Source: Adiantum capillus-veneris (lineage: Eukaryota; Streptophyta; Polypodiopsida; Polypodiales; Pteridaceae). Taken from it: DNA of 64,000 bases. Below the pieces are notes generated by a model. That model had not been told where the DNA came from and ran no database searches. It worked only from the letters and a program-made list of their open reading frames with translations. Below, piece after piece: positions 9,779 to 20,149 of the stretch. The stretch spans positions 128,432,018 to 128,496,017 of the forward strand of contig CM043968.1 of assembly GCA_014529385.2 (NCBI GenBank), given 5' to 3'. The first letter of the stretch is position 1, and every line of letters begins with the position of its first letter. Position numbers and translations under genes: made by a program.

Positions 9779-12700
9779 ATGGCAGTCTCGAAGTCACCGG
9801 AAAAGAAGAAAAGAATGACAATCAAAGATTATCTGGACAAGGTGGAACCTTTTGTCATTCCAGAGGGAACACTAAAGCCCACCAGCACCTGGATATAAGA
9901 AGATCTGTTAGAGTCAAACGACCTAAAGATCTACCAGGGAGTGTTCAAAGACAATGAAGGCAATGTAATAGAGCTGCCAATGCAGCCAAGAGAGCTCAAT
10001 GAATTTGTACGAAGCAAAATGTCCGGCTACTTGGAGAAAATTGACCTCCATAACTACTTCGAAGCAATACCAGCAGGGGTGGACATCAAAAGAGTATGGG
10101 AGTTTGTAACAAGCATCAAAGAGGATGGAGTGGCCAAGGTGACAGATTTACAAGGAAGACCAGATACAGAGATCATAATCACGGAGCGAGTTGTAGCCCA
10201 TGCACTCGACCTCTCCAATGAGGGAGACAGTGTAACAAAAAGAAGGGATGAAGTCAAGGTGTACAAGGAGAAAAAGGCAAATTACACCTTTGAAGACATT
10301 GCCAACCCAAAGGTGGCAATAATGAGCCAGCTGTACAACCAATACTTCCACATGTGCACTAAGAGGCCACAGAAGTACAGGATGCCGCTAGGTGCAATTT
10401 CCACAACGTTTACTTGGGCGATGACAAAAGGCACCCCAAAGATAATCAACTATGCGGCATACATACATGACAGCTTGGTAAAGATGGGCAACAAAAAGCC
10501 AACCTACATAGTGCCAAGAGAATGATCACCAAGGTGGTATATGGGGCACTACACGCTAAAGGAAGGAGGCCTGACCCCCCATCTCAGAATGATTGGCTGA
10601 GAGTAAAAGAAGACAAGGAAGATGAGCCGCAAAGGGCACCAAGGGTGGCTACGAGATTGAAGAGACGACTTGAGCCAATTGAAGAGGAGCAACCCGAGCA
10701 GAAGAAAGGAAAGAAGGAGTTTGCTCAAGTGTCGGCCAAAGAAACCAGGTCTCAGAAAGCGGCAAGGCTCGAGAGGCTGATGGAGAGTTTCCGAGCAGAA
10801 AGAGCCCTCAAGGGTGATCTAAACAAACTCTGGAAGCCATCTCTCGGGTCTATGTCCGGATCTTCTCGAAGAGTGCAAAGGGACCGCTTTGAAGATTATA
10901 TCAAGAATTTCGAGATTCTTGATGCTGCAGCGGAAAACATTCCCCATTTCCCTTTCATAGAGGAGGAGGTAGAGCAGATAAGGCAAAAACTACTAGATGA
11001 ACAGGAAAGCCAAGAAAGAGAAAGAAAAACAAAAGCAGACAAGGACTTAAAGGGCAAACCGGCAGCTTTACTAGAGAGCCCTAAACCCAGCCCACAGCCA
11101 TCTCCACCGCCCTCACCACCTCCCAGCAACCCTCCACAAGAAGATAATGCAGCTGAGGACAAACAAGACGAAAGGCAAGAAGAGAATCAAGAGCAAAGGC
11201 AGGAACCTGAGCCAAAGGAAGAGGCAAAGCCTGAGTCTGAGCAAAAAAGATTAGATGAGGCCTACTACGCATTTTTGGACCTGCTAGCTGCAGGCTATAC
11301 AAAGGAAGAAGCCGCCACAATCGCATTCGACTTGGCGAGAACAGGGCATAAAGAACAGATACAAGGCATCCGGCTAGTGGAACTAAAAGAAATTTCTACA
11401 GACACTGTAGACCTGCACCCGCCCTCCAATGACTGGGATGTGGTGATGACAAAGCTAGCCGGATTGCGAGCACAATCCATGGCTTCAGAGAAAGAGATGA
11501 TAACTCTTAAATCCACCGAAGAAAAGACTAAAATGGAAAGGGATTCTCTGCAGGCACAAAGCCAAGGGCAAAAAGAGAGAGAAGTTGACCTCCAGGCCAG
11601 CTTGGCAACGGCTCTACAAAACTCCCAAGCAATGGAAGAAGCAAATGAGGCAGCAACAAAAAGAATGCAAGCAGCTGAAGAAGAGTGTCTGCAGCTCAGC
11701 AAATCATTGCGAGATGCCGAAAGAGAAAGGGATAATCTGACACTACAATTGGCCGAAGAATCGAAAGAAGTAGAGGCCATGAGAAATGCTAAGGAAAAAG
11801 TAGAGATAGAACAAGAAGCAAGCCTGGATGAAATCCTTGAGCTCAAGCACCAATTAAAATTCAAAGATCAAACCATCCAGAGGATGCGAGCATCACCTGC
11901 TAGAGTTAGAGCTACGAGCTCGACTCAAATCATTTCCGAGATTCAAATATATGAAGAGCAAATGCAGGAACTTCAGAAAGAGCTGACTCTCGAGAAAAAG
12001 CAGAGGTAAATGATGGCTGAAAGTTCTATCGTAATGCAAACAAGAATGGAGGAGGGCCAAAAAGCCCTGCAAGAAGAAGTGGAAAGCATAAATAAAAAGT
12101 CAAGGAGGCGGAAACAGTAAACGCTGAACTTAATGACCTCCTCGTGAATATGGGCGGACAAGCTGAAGCGGAAAAGCAAACACTCCTCAGGCAAATTGAG
12201 GAGTTGAAAGGCCAGCAAGGAGGAGAGGCAGAAAGCTCAGGGCCAGCTGCCAATGAAGGCATCGACCTAAAAAATGTGGCAGAACTTGTGGACACACACA
12301 TACAAGAGGAAAGCATAGCAGGATCCTCTCAAGAGCCACAGGATCTAACACAAGAAGAAGAGGAAAAATTGCGTAAGGCAATAGAGGCATAGCTAAGAGA
12401 AATCACAAAGGAAGCCTTGAAATGGGAGCAGAGGGTATTCAAATCTATGACCATTCAAAAGATCGACGCCAGCAATATCAGGCACGAGTGGCTTCAACCC
12501 TCTCTCCCATATCCATTGCTGAAATATGAGGCAACAACAATAAACAAGCGGATCAGAGAAGAGCCAACGGAGCCTCTCTACAATGCAGACACCTCGAAGC
12601 CAGAAGGAGTTAAGCTTATAGTGGATTCTCATCCAAAGTGGAGGAAGGCTTGGCTTACCAAGTACCCACAATACCTAATCCACTTGGTAGAGGCACCTAA

Positions 12701-13223
12701 ATATATCAGAGACAACCTCAGCTTCTGTCCTCTACCAAGGGTTAGGACGTGGAAGGCACAAGAAATTTTGCAAAGAAGCCAACCCACTTGGCTGAATTAC
12801 CCAAAGCTGCCGGGTGTGAAGGCAGGTGAGAGAATAAGTGTCCAATACATGGTGAAAACCCTAACGGGCGCCATAAAGTTGTTCACTGGCTCACCTGACC
12901 TTACATGCATTATGATGAGGAAAATCTACAAAACCATCCTAGCAGTGTTCGAGACCTTCAAGCCATGCCAGGTGACCGACAGCATATTCTTCTTCCAGGA
13001 TACATACAGATGTGCTTATGATCTGTCAGGTCAGCCTTCCAAGGAGGTGATACATGCGTTGTATCAAAGAATCATGTTTCTACCATTCTATCACCTCCAG
13101 GCTTTTGAAGAAGCATTTTATACAGGGTTCTTCACCATGAATACAGATATCTTTGGCCCAATAATGCTGAACCTACATGCCAGGTACGAATCACTGCTAA
13201 AGATGCGGGAAACGATAAGATGA
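9779..13223 (+). pseudogene. Element B: ORFX, large coiled-coil protein of an LTR element
   Basis: I do not recognise the family. The likely start is the ATG at 9779, followed by MAVSKSPEKKKRMTIKDYLD. An in-frame TAA at 9896, a frame change at 10522-10525, breaks near 12009-12144 and a TAG at 12390 interrupt what looks like one ~1,100-residue protein. Parts in order: an N-terminal globular region (to 10525); a basic segment; a proline/glutamate-rich segment near 11080-11250 (PSPQPSPPPSPPPS); a long coiled coil rich in E, K, Q and A (about 11450-12380); and a C-terminal globular region (12393-13223) with HPKWRKAWLTKYPQYLIHL, SGSPDLTC-type and FFFQDTYRCAYDLSG segments. It lacks RT, integrase and zinc-knuckle motifs. 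A polypurine tract and an LTR follow directly. A decayed homologue lies at 34.7-36.9 kb on minus. It may be a Gag-like or other structural protein of a non-autonomous element, or an accessory ORF. Confidence 0.6.
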
Positions 13224-13260
13224 AGCAGCTGATCAAGGCCATGTTGGGGACGACATGAAC

Positions 13261-13273
13261 AAGGAGGGGGGGG
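13261..13273 (+). promoter_or_regulatory. Polypurine tract of element B
   Basis: AAGGAGGGGGGGG lies 38 bp after the ORFX stop codon and one base before the TG that opens the LTR. This is the expected position for the plus-strand primer. Confidence 0.8.
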
Positions 13274-13274
13274 A

Positions 13275-14204
13275 TGTTAGAAGCTGGACACACCCCACGC
13301 ATCTAACTACTCGGAGGACTATTATTTTTGTAATTATTCATTCAATGAGGAAAACCCGATTTTTCAACTTGTAAATATTGGGACTTACAGAAGTTTCGAG
13401 ATTGTATCCCAGTTTTGATAGTTAGATTGAGTAGATGGTTGATTTTGGAACTTTAGGGTTTGAGAAGTTGTAAGGTATATATACCACTTTTTGACCTTAA
13501 TGAAAAAACCTTTTGTCATTTTAAAACAAGTTTGAAGTCTGTGAGTGAGCGTACTGTGTACGAGAGAGAGAATGTGAGCTTCATCTTGACGCTACGTGTG
13601 CTCCGGTGGTCGGAATTGAGTGCGGAGAAGTGCAGCGTGTTGCCCCCGACTAGAACTACGCGTCAATACCAACATTGCACGCGTACGGTCCGGCTTTGTG
13701 AGCTCCTTCTACGAGATTCATTGGTTGTTTGGGTGAGCATAGTTGTCCGATTTTGCATTGCAGCATATCCACGTGTTCACATTGAGTAGAACTACACATT
13801 AGGCACTTTAGATTTCGAAAACGAAGACCTGCAGATTTTGGCCAGACATCCTACGTGTTTCTGCACCAGGTGTTTTGGGTCGGGATTTTGGCTCATAGAC
13901 CTTAGGGAGAGCGACCTATTGGTATTAGTAGGGTCTCCTTCAAGTTCTATGGTGTTTCGAGATTGTTTGATTGGTGTTCAGCTCTAGAAAGCGTTGTAGG
14001 AAGTTTCCTCTCTTGCACTCTTGAAGGCTGACTTAGACAATTGGTAGAGACCTATGTAGGAATTAGTTAGGAGTCGGTCGAGTGTAGGTTGACACCTTAT
14101 GCTTACTTCCACGCGCCTGCGGTTCGAGCTTCATCCTTAGCTGACATTACATGTTAGGTGAGTTCTCGCTGTGCTGACGTCCGTCACGGCGTATCCGTCC
14201 AACA
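13275..14204 (+). repeat. 3' LTR of element B
   Basis: The region starts TGTTAGAAG directly after a polypurine tract and ends CCGTCCAACA at 14204, giving the TG...CA ends and short inverted TGTT/AACA termini of an LTR, about 930 bp. A TATA-like TATATATA lies at 13476-13483. A half copy of the leader palindrome (AGACATCCTACG) occurs near 13845. I could not recognise the matching 5' LTR by eye, so the 5' boundary of element B is open. Confidence 0.6.
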
Positions 14205-14299
14205 ATCATGGCAAAAAAGTCAATCTATGGTGGATGCTGCATGCGATGTTTTTCCATGCTACTTTTATACTTTTGTTGAGATTTTTTAATATTTGTTGT

Positions 14300-16500
14300 C
14301 AATTATTTAAGAATGCTCTATAGATGTGTGTCTAGATCTGTGGAAGATGGATTCTTCACTCAATTATTCATGTGGACATTCATCCTTGGGTGTTGACCAT
14401 AATTGGCAACAATGGGTATGTTGGGTATAAGAATGCATAGTATTGTTGTCAACTAGGTCTAGCAATTCTACCCAATTGTCTCGTTGGTAGTTGATTGTGA
14501 ATCAAAGATATTTCTCTAGAACTTGATTCACCCTCACTGTTTGTCCATTACTTTCTAGATGATTGGCTCAAGAGAGGTTACTCTTTCCTTCTAAAAGCTT
14601 GAACAATCCTTTCCAAAATATTGATATGAATTGTGGCCCTTGATTTGAGACAATGTCATGTGGAAGTCCATGATAGTGACAAATATTCTTGAGGAATATA
14701 TTTGTCATTCCTTCTGCAATGATTGACTTGGTTTCTAGAATAAAATGTGTCATCTTTGTGAGCCTATCAAAAACCACCAGAATTGAATCATACCCCTTAG
14801 AGAGGGATAGATCTTTAATGAAATCCATGGAAATAGATAACTATGGTTTACTGGGGATGGACAAGGATGGAAGTGATCCATGTGGGTGATGCTTTGGAGC
14901 CTTGGCCCTATTTCAACTGTCACATGTGTGTATATGTTCATTGGCAAAATTCCACATTTGAGCCTACCAAAAATCCAGTGCAATAAGCTCAATCATTTTG
15001 TTTACTCCAAAATGGCTTTCTATTGGGGAATCATATCGCTCTTGAAGAATTTTCAATCTTAGGTCTTATGATGGTATATATAGAAGTCCCCTATAGTACA
15101 AAAATACATCATCTTCTTCAAAGTAGTGTAAAGTGCTTCTTTCCTCTTGTTGGAGTTTGAGATCAATATCGCGAGTAAGTGGGTCATGGGAAATTTTTCT
15201 CTTCAGCTCTTGTTACAGAAGACAGATTCATTTAGGGCCACATAGTCACTATAAAGAGCTCAAGATGTTTTGGCCTCAAAAGTATCGACTCTTGTTGATC
15301 ATATGCAGGGTCTCCCTTATTAACTACAAGGTGATCTTTGCGATAAAGCATCTGATTTTCCTTATTTATTGCCAAGCTGATAGCAAATGACAAAGTCAAA
15401 TCTGCAAAAGAAATTACTCCATCTAGCTTGACCGCAGTTACGTACTTGAGAGGGCATGAAGTACTCCAATTTCTTGTAATCTATAAAAATTGTGGCTTTT
15501 GGGATGTTGCCTCATCCCAAAAGAGTTAACAATATCCACAAGCTCCTTGTCATGAGTTTCATCATTAATTTCATTTGTTGTTGATAATTTTTCAGAGTGA
15601 AAATCAAGAGGACACTCTCAACCATCATCACCCATCATGGTAATATAGCTCAAGTGAAAAATTTGAGGCATCTGTCTATAAGAAGGATGGTTTTGTTGAA
15701 TCTTCATGTATCAAATTGTGTGTTGTTGTGAAGGCCTTCTTAAGTTCTTGGAATGTTTGTATTGCTTTTAAATTCCACACAAGCTTATATTTCCCAATCA
15801 ATCTTGCTAGAGGATTAGCAATCTTAGATTAGTCTTTGGTGAAGATTTATTGGTGAAGATTTGAAAAAAAATGGAAAAACCCAAGAAGCACTAAACATCT
15901 TGTATAGACGTGGGAGTTTCCCACTAGTTCAAGATTTAATGGCAAAGGGTTTCGATTCTTGATTGTTATATTGTTCAATTTTTTGTAGTCCACTCACATG
16001 CATAGAGACCCATCCTTTTCCCTCACAAATAGTGTCGGTGCCCCTTCTTGTGACTTTGAATGCTCTATAAACCCCTTGGCTAGGTTTTCATCAATGTACT
16101 TCCAAAGCTCTACAAGCTCATCTTGGGATAGCTTGTATATTAGACCAAAGGGTGGTTGAGTCCCTTTCTGTGATTCAATGCCACAATTATAATTTCAATG
16201 CTTAGGAAGCATGTCTAGGTTCTTCTTTTCAAATAAATTCTTGTAATCATGATACTAAGATGGTAATTTTTTCATGCTCATTTTTGTGGAAGAGTCAACT
16301 GACATTGCATAAATCAAGAATGAAGGATTTTTTTTGGCTACACGCATGAAGATCCTAGCTCCAACATAGAGTGTGCTTGGTTTTGTCAGATTGTGACTAT
16401 CTTTTCTCAACCATTCAAGACCTCCAATCAACATCCGGATTGTGTAACTCAATTGGCCAATAACAATTTGTTTCATGGAAAATGTATGACATTGACACAT
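14300..16500 (-). pseudogene. Ty3/gypsy pol fragment (RT to integrase)
   Basis: Read on minus from 16500 downwards: a pre-RT region (PPFGLIYKLSQDEL, YIDENLAKGFIEHSKSQEGA at about 16180-16040), the RT fingers (LFVREKDGSLCM, DYKKLNNITIKNRNPLPLN at about 16030-15930), a short RNase H trace (TDAS near 15650), then an integrase core at 14828-14400 (MDFIKDLSLSKGYDSILVV, HGLPHDIVSNQGPQFIS, NGQTVRVNQVLE). Most of the RT palm is missing. The second catalytic Asp is Asn (VSNQG) and the Glu is Val (GQTVR). The wording differs from elements A and C and resembles the common chromovirus-like plant gypsy type, so this is a third lineage. Confidence 0.8.
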
Positions 16501-19030
16501 TAGGAAAAATATGGACTTTGCATGGTCCTTTTAATACATCCTAATTTTTTGGGATTAAGGATAATGTTGTGTAGGGTTAAGGGGACAAGGTCATTCAAGA
16601 TGCTAGTTTTGAATAGGCTTTTCTAGCCATTTTTTAGGCACATGTAGGATGTGGACCTAGGAGGTCACTTTCTCTCTCTTGCTTTTTGAAAGTGAAGGGA
16701 GTAAAGGAGTGTGACCATATCAGCAAAAACGTATGTCACTACGGGACAAAATTGATAATTTTAAAAAAAACACAATTTTACTTATTTTTTACTTAAAACT
16801 CCCCCCAACATATATGCATATCAAAAAAACTATTTTTTGATCTACAAGCACTGAAAGTTCACTTTTTCAAGAATCTTTCCTGCCTCAAAAAAATCTTTGT
16901 TCTCTTCTCCTCCTCCCTCCTCCCCCCCTCTCTCTTTTCATCCTTTACTTCCTCACGCATCAACTACCATGGTGCTCACGGACATCACAAATCGTGTGCC
17001 TCCACCAGCACGTACTCCGCACACCAAGAGCGTACATATTTGCTTGCACACAAAGTTTGCATCGAAGTCCGCACATGAGGGTGAGCACAGGTCATCATAG
17101 GAATGTTGCACCATGGGTAAGACGAATGTCGACATTTGGCTGAATTTCCATTTGTACCCTTACGATCTTAGAAGCCAATTCCATCCATCCTTTAATAGCC
17201 TTTTTATGTCTCTTCAATATCTTGACAGGGGAGAAGCAAGATTGTTAGTTTATTGCAAGCAGTGGTTTATGAATGCAGGTGCTTCTTTGCATTTGTGGAT
17301 GCACAAGTGTCAATCTCTTCATCTCAAAAGAGTGGCATTAAAAGAAAGTATTACCTCTTTGGATAGGGAGGTTGAACCTCTTCAAAAAAAAATGCAAGAA
17401 AAGGATGTCCACATTATGAAGCTTACCAACACCATCACATATTTGAAAGAAACGGCCCTTGGTGCAAGGAAACAATATACTTCTTACTTCTGGTTGTGTT
17501 TTTCTTATCATAGACTTTGAAGTCTAAGGTCTTGCCTCTGCTTGTTTTGTAGTGTTTGGCACAAAGGTTTCTTTTGTGTTGAGATCCTAATAGTAAAAGG
17601 TCAAAGGTTAGAGAGGTTAAGTGTCACCACTTTTTCTCCAAAACAACCTTCTTTGTTACATTGTGCAGATATGTGCTTCAAATCCATGCTTATTAGAGGT
17701 GAGGAATCTCATCATAGTTATATTTTAGAAATGTTTACTCCCACTTTAATGGAGATACTTGCAAATTTGTACAACATATACTTAACAAGTGTCTTGATTA
17801 TACAGCCTGCAAATATTGAATTCATACATGGTTTTGTTTGAAGAACATGTCTCTAACGCGTCATGGTACAACGTGACCTCTTACTATGCTAGTTGGGTGA
17901 TGGTGTTTTCAACAATGGCTCAAGGAACCGGCATAACAGGAATCATTAACGATGGCACAAAGCACTCCTCAAGAAATTTGGCTCCCACTACACCAAGAAC
18001 CATTATGCTAACATGAAGAGATCCCTAGTAGGACAATACAACAGCTTTCCGTCAGCAACACACCCTCTCCTAACATGAGGGCACCCCCACCAAAGATATT
18101 TTTATGTGATATGTCACCCCATGAGCATACCATGTCATGGAATGGATGCAAGAACTATGACCGCCCTACCCCTATTAACTGTTCATGAATGTATGTTTAT
18201 CAAAGTCAATGAGCATAAATTTAGACTTTTTTGCTCGTTGATGTGTAAGAGCACTCTAGGCCTACCATATTTTGAGATTATTTATTAAGTTAAATAATAT
18301 TTGTAGACATTCAAAGTGTAGACTTGTTTTTGTTTGGTAAGATTGTACATGAGAAGACATGATAAAGTAAACGAGATCTTTAAGGAATAACCCTCAGTGA
18401 GATTTCTACCATGCACTTGTGACATCATATATCTCCTTGAATCCTTTGGTTTCTATCATTGTTGGGAGTTCATGCGAGGTCTATTTTTAAATTTTTAGTA
18501 ATAACTTTTGCTTGAATGAAATTTTGGTTGTTGTAAAGTTTGTACACAATCTAGGAGTTCATTCTGATTGTTTTCCTTCAGTTTCAAATTTTACCAAGGG
18601 CACTCCTTGGAAACCACTTTTGACGGTGTTAGGGTGAGATTTTGGGGAAGTTTTATATGTAGAAAATATAGCCCTTAACACAAGGAAAAACATTGGTTTT
18701 TGAATATTTTTAGATTCCATGGTTTTGATGCTCATTGGATCCCGTAGATTAAGGAAAAAGTAAGAAATTTTTGTTTTACATCATTTTTTTAGAAATTGCC
18801 AACTTGCACGTTGAATTTTTAAGAATCCGAGCAAGATATGACTTTTTTGCATCAGATGATGATGGAAGTGCACGACAAGATGAACAAATTCCTGTGAGAC
18901 AAGCCCGGACATATTTGGAGCCGATTGGGAGCTACAAGCTATTGAAAACAGCTCAAAAGTTTAACACTTTTATTTTTTTAAAAAAAAACTTATTATTGAA
19001 TCATTGCCAAACACTAAAATGTGATTGTGT
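16501..19030. other. Region bounded by CATTAGGAAAAATATG repeats, gene-like traces
   Basis: No intact gene. A promoter-and-exon-like stretch near 16890-17100 (pyrimidine-rich leader, then an ATG reading MVLTDITNRVPPPARTPHTK) is followed by a short coiled-coil ORF at 17113-17520 (SLDREVEPLQKKMQEKDV) and other short open stretches to about 18960. None is recognisable. The block is flanked by inverted copies of a 16-bp terminus at 16498 and 19780, so these could be host-gene pieces carried in a TIR element. Confidence 0.3.
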
Positions 19031-19033
19031 TTG

Positions 19034-19169
19034 CCATTTTAAGGCTCCAGGGACCCTCAACAAGAGGGGCCACAAGGGCGCGCAAAAGGGCCAAATAGTG
19101 ACCCCTAGTTGGCCATTTTGTGCACCCTTGTGGCCCCTCTTGTTGAAGGTCCCTGGGGCCTTAAAATGG
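19034..19169. repeat. Foldback hairpin, 61-bp arms
   Basis: The arms 19034-19094 and 19109-19169 are reverse complements at 56 of 61 positions, with a 14-nt loop. Four of the five mismatches are C/T or G/A, so in RNA most would pair as G-U. The hairpin is GC-rich compared with its surroundings. A poly-C tract follows 68 bp later. It may be a MITE-like foldback or a small-RNA precursor. Confidence 0.85.
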
Positions 19170-19237
19170 AAAACATGCCCTTTTTTAATGCATGGCCATG
19201 AGATAGAGGTGTAGTGTTTGATGTACTCAAAGCAAGA

Positions 19238-19259
19238 CCCCCCCCCCCCCCCCCCCCCC
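19238..19259 (+). repeat. Poly-C tract (22 bp)
   Basis: An uninterrupted run of 22 C residues just after the foldback hairpin. Confidence 0.95.
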
Positions 19260-19309
19260 ATTTTGCTATGTGTTCAAAGACGGATCAAAGGCTTTACAAT
19301 ATATGTATG

Positions 19310-19571
19310 CTGAAATGAAAATCAATTTTTATCTATAGAATAATGGAGCGTAAAAAATGATGTTTTGAATTTTTTGAAATATTTTTTTTATATATAGTGC
19401 ATGTTTTTTTTTTCTTTTGGAGGTCAAAAATGATTTTTTGACCATGAAAAAGGTTTGGGGGCCTTACAGGAGGGAAAAGTTGAAATTTATTTTTGTTTGA
19501 AAATTTTAAATTTTTAGTGTGCTTTAAATCCGGGCCAAAAAGTGGGAGAAAATAGGTCAAAGTGGTCCTTC
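19310..19571 (+). repeat. AT-rich repeat, inverted partner at 23.3-23.57 kb
   Basis: About 260 bp matches the reverse complement of 23320-23566, including TTTAAATCCGGGCCAAAAAG and AGGTCAAAGTG. Both copies run into a C-rich/G-rich tract at the AGGTCAAAGTG end. The two copies are 3.7 kb apart in opposite orientation. No coding potential is seen. Confidence 0.8.
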
Positions 19572-20147
19572 CCCCCCCCTCCTCCCCATCCCTTTTCACT
19601 AACCACCTTCCTTACCTTCTCACTAGGTAATAGGCCATCAATACTCAAGAGGTGTAAGGCTACCTTGTCCCCCTACTTTTTTTAGGACATAGAGTGTGTC
19701 CATCACCCTCTTCTTATTGGATGACCTCTAATTAACCTTAATTCCAAAGGGCCCCTAGAGGGTTCATATTTTTCCTAATGAGCTATCTTAGAGACCTACT
19801 CATTTATTGTCCCTTCCAAAGATTGGGGTTCATTCTTGATGTCTCCCGAAGCAAGTGTATATCTGTCAATCACCTTCGAAGATGCTGAAGTCGGTTTTTT
19901 CACAAGAATTAATTCTTGATGTGCTAAGCAAATTCTTCATAGATGAACATTAGGAAAAATATTAACCCTCTAGGGGCCCTTTGGGATTAAGTTTAATTAG
20001 AGGCCAGCTACTAAGAAGAGGGTGGTGGACACACTCTATACCCTCAAAAAAGTAGGGGGACAAGGTAGCCTTATACCTCTTAATGGCTTCTTATCTAGTG
20101 AGAAGATAAGGGAGGTAGCTAGGGGAAAGGGATGAAGGGGGGGTGTG
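19572..20147. repeat. Large inverted repeat with arms of about 200 bp
   Basis: The left arm (about 19572-19780) and right arm (19948 to about 20147) are reverse complements at roughly 80% identity, with a 167-bp spacer. The inner ends are TTTTCCTAATG and CATTAGGAAAAATAT, the same terminus as at 16498, so each arm may be the end of a different copy of one TIR family lying head to head, rather than one foldback. Confidence 0.8.
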
Positions 20148-20149
20148 AG

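Noticed and set aside
11295-11864. 189-codon open frame on minus, opposite ORFX
   Set aside because: It is the mirror of the glutamate/lysine-rich coiled coil; the conserved reading is on plus and has a homologue at 34.7-36.9 kb.
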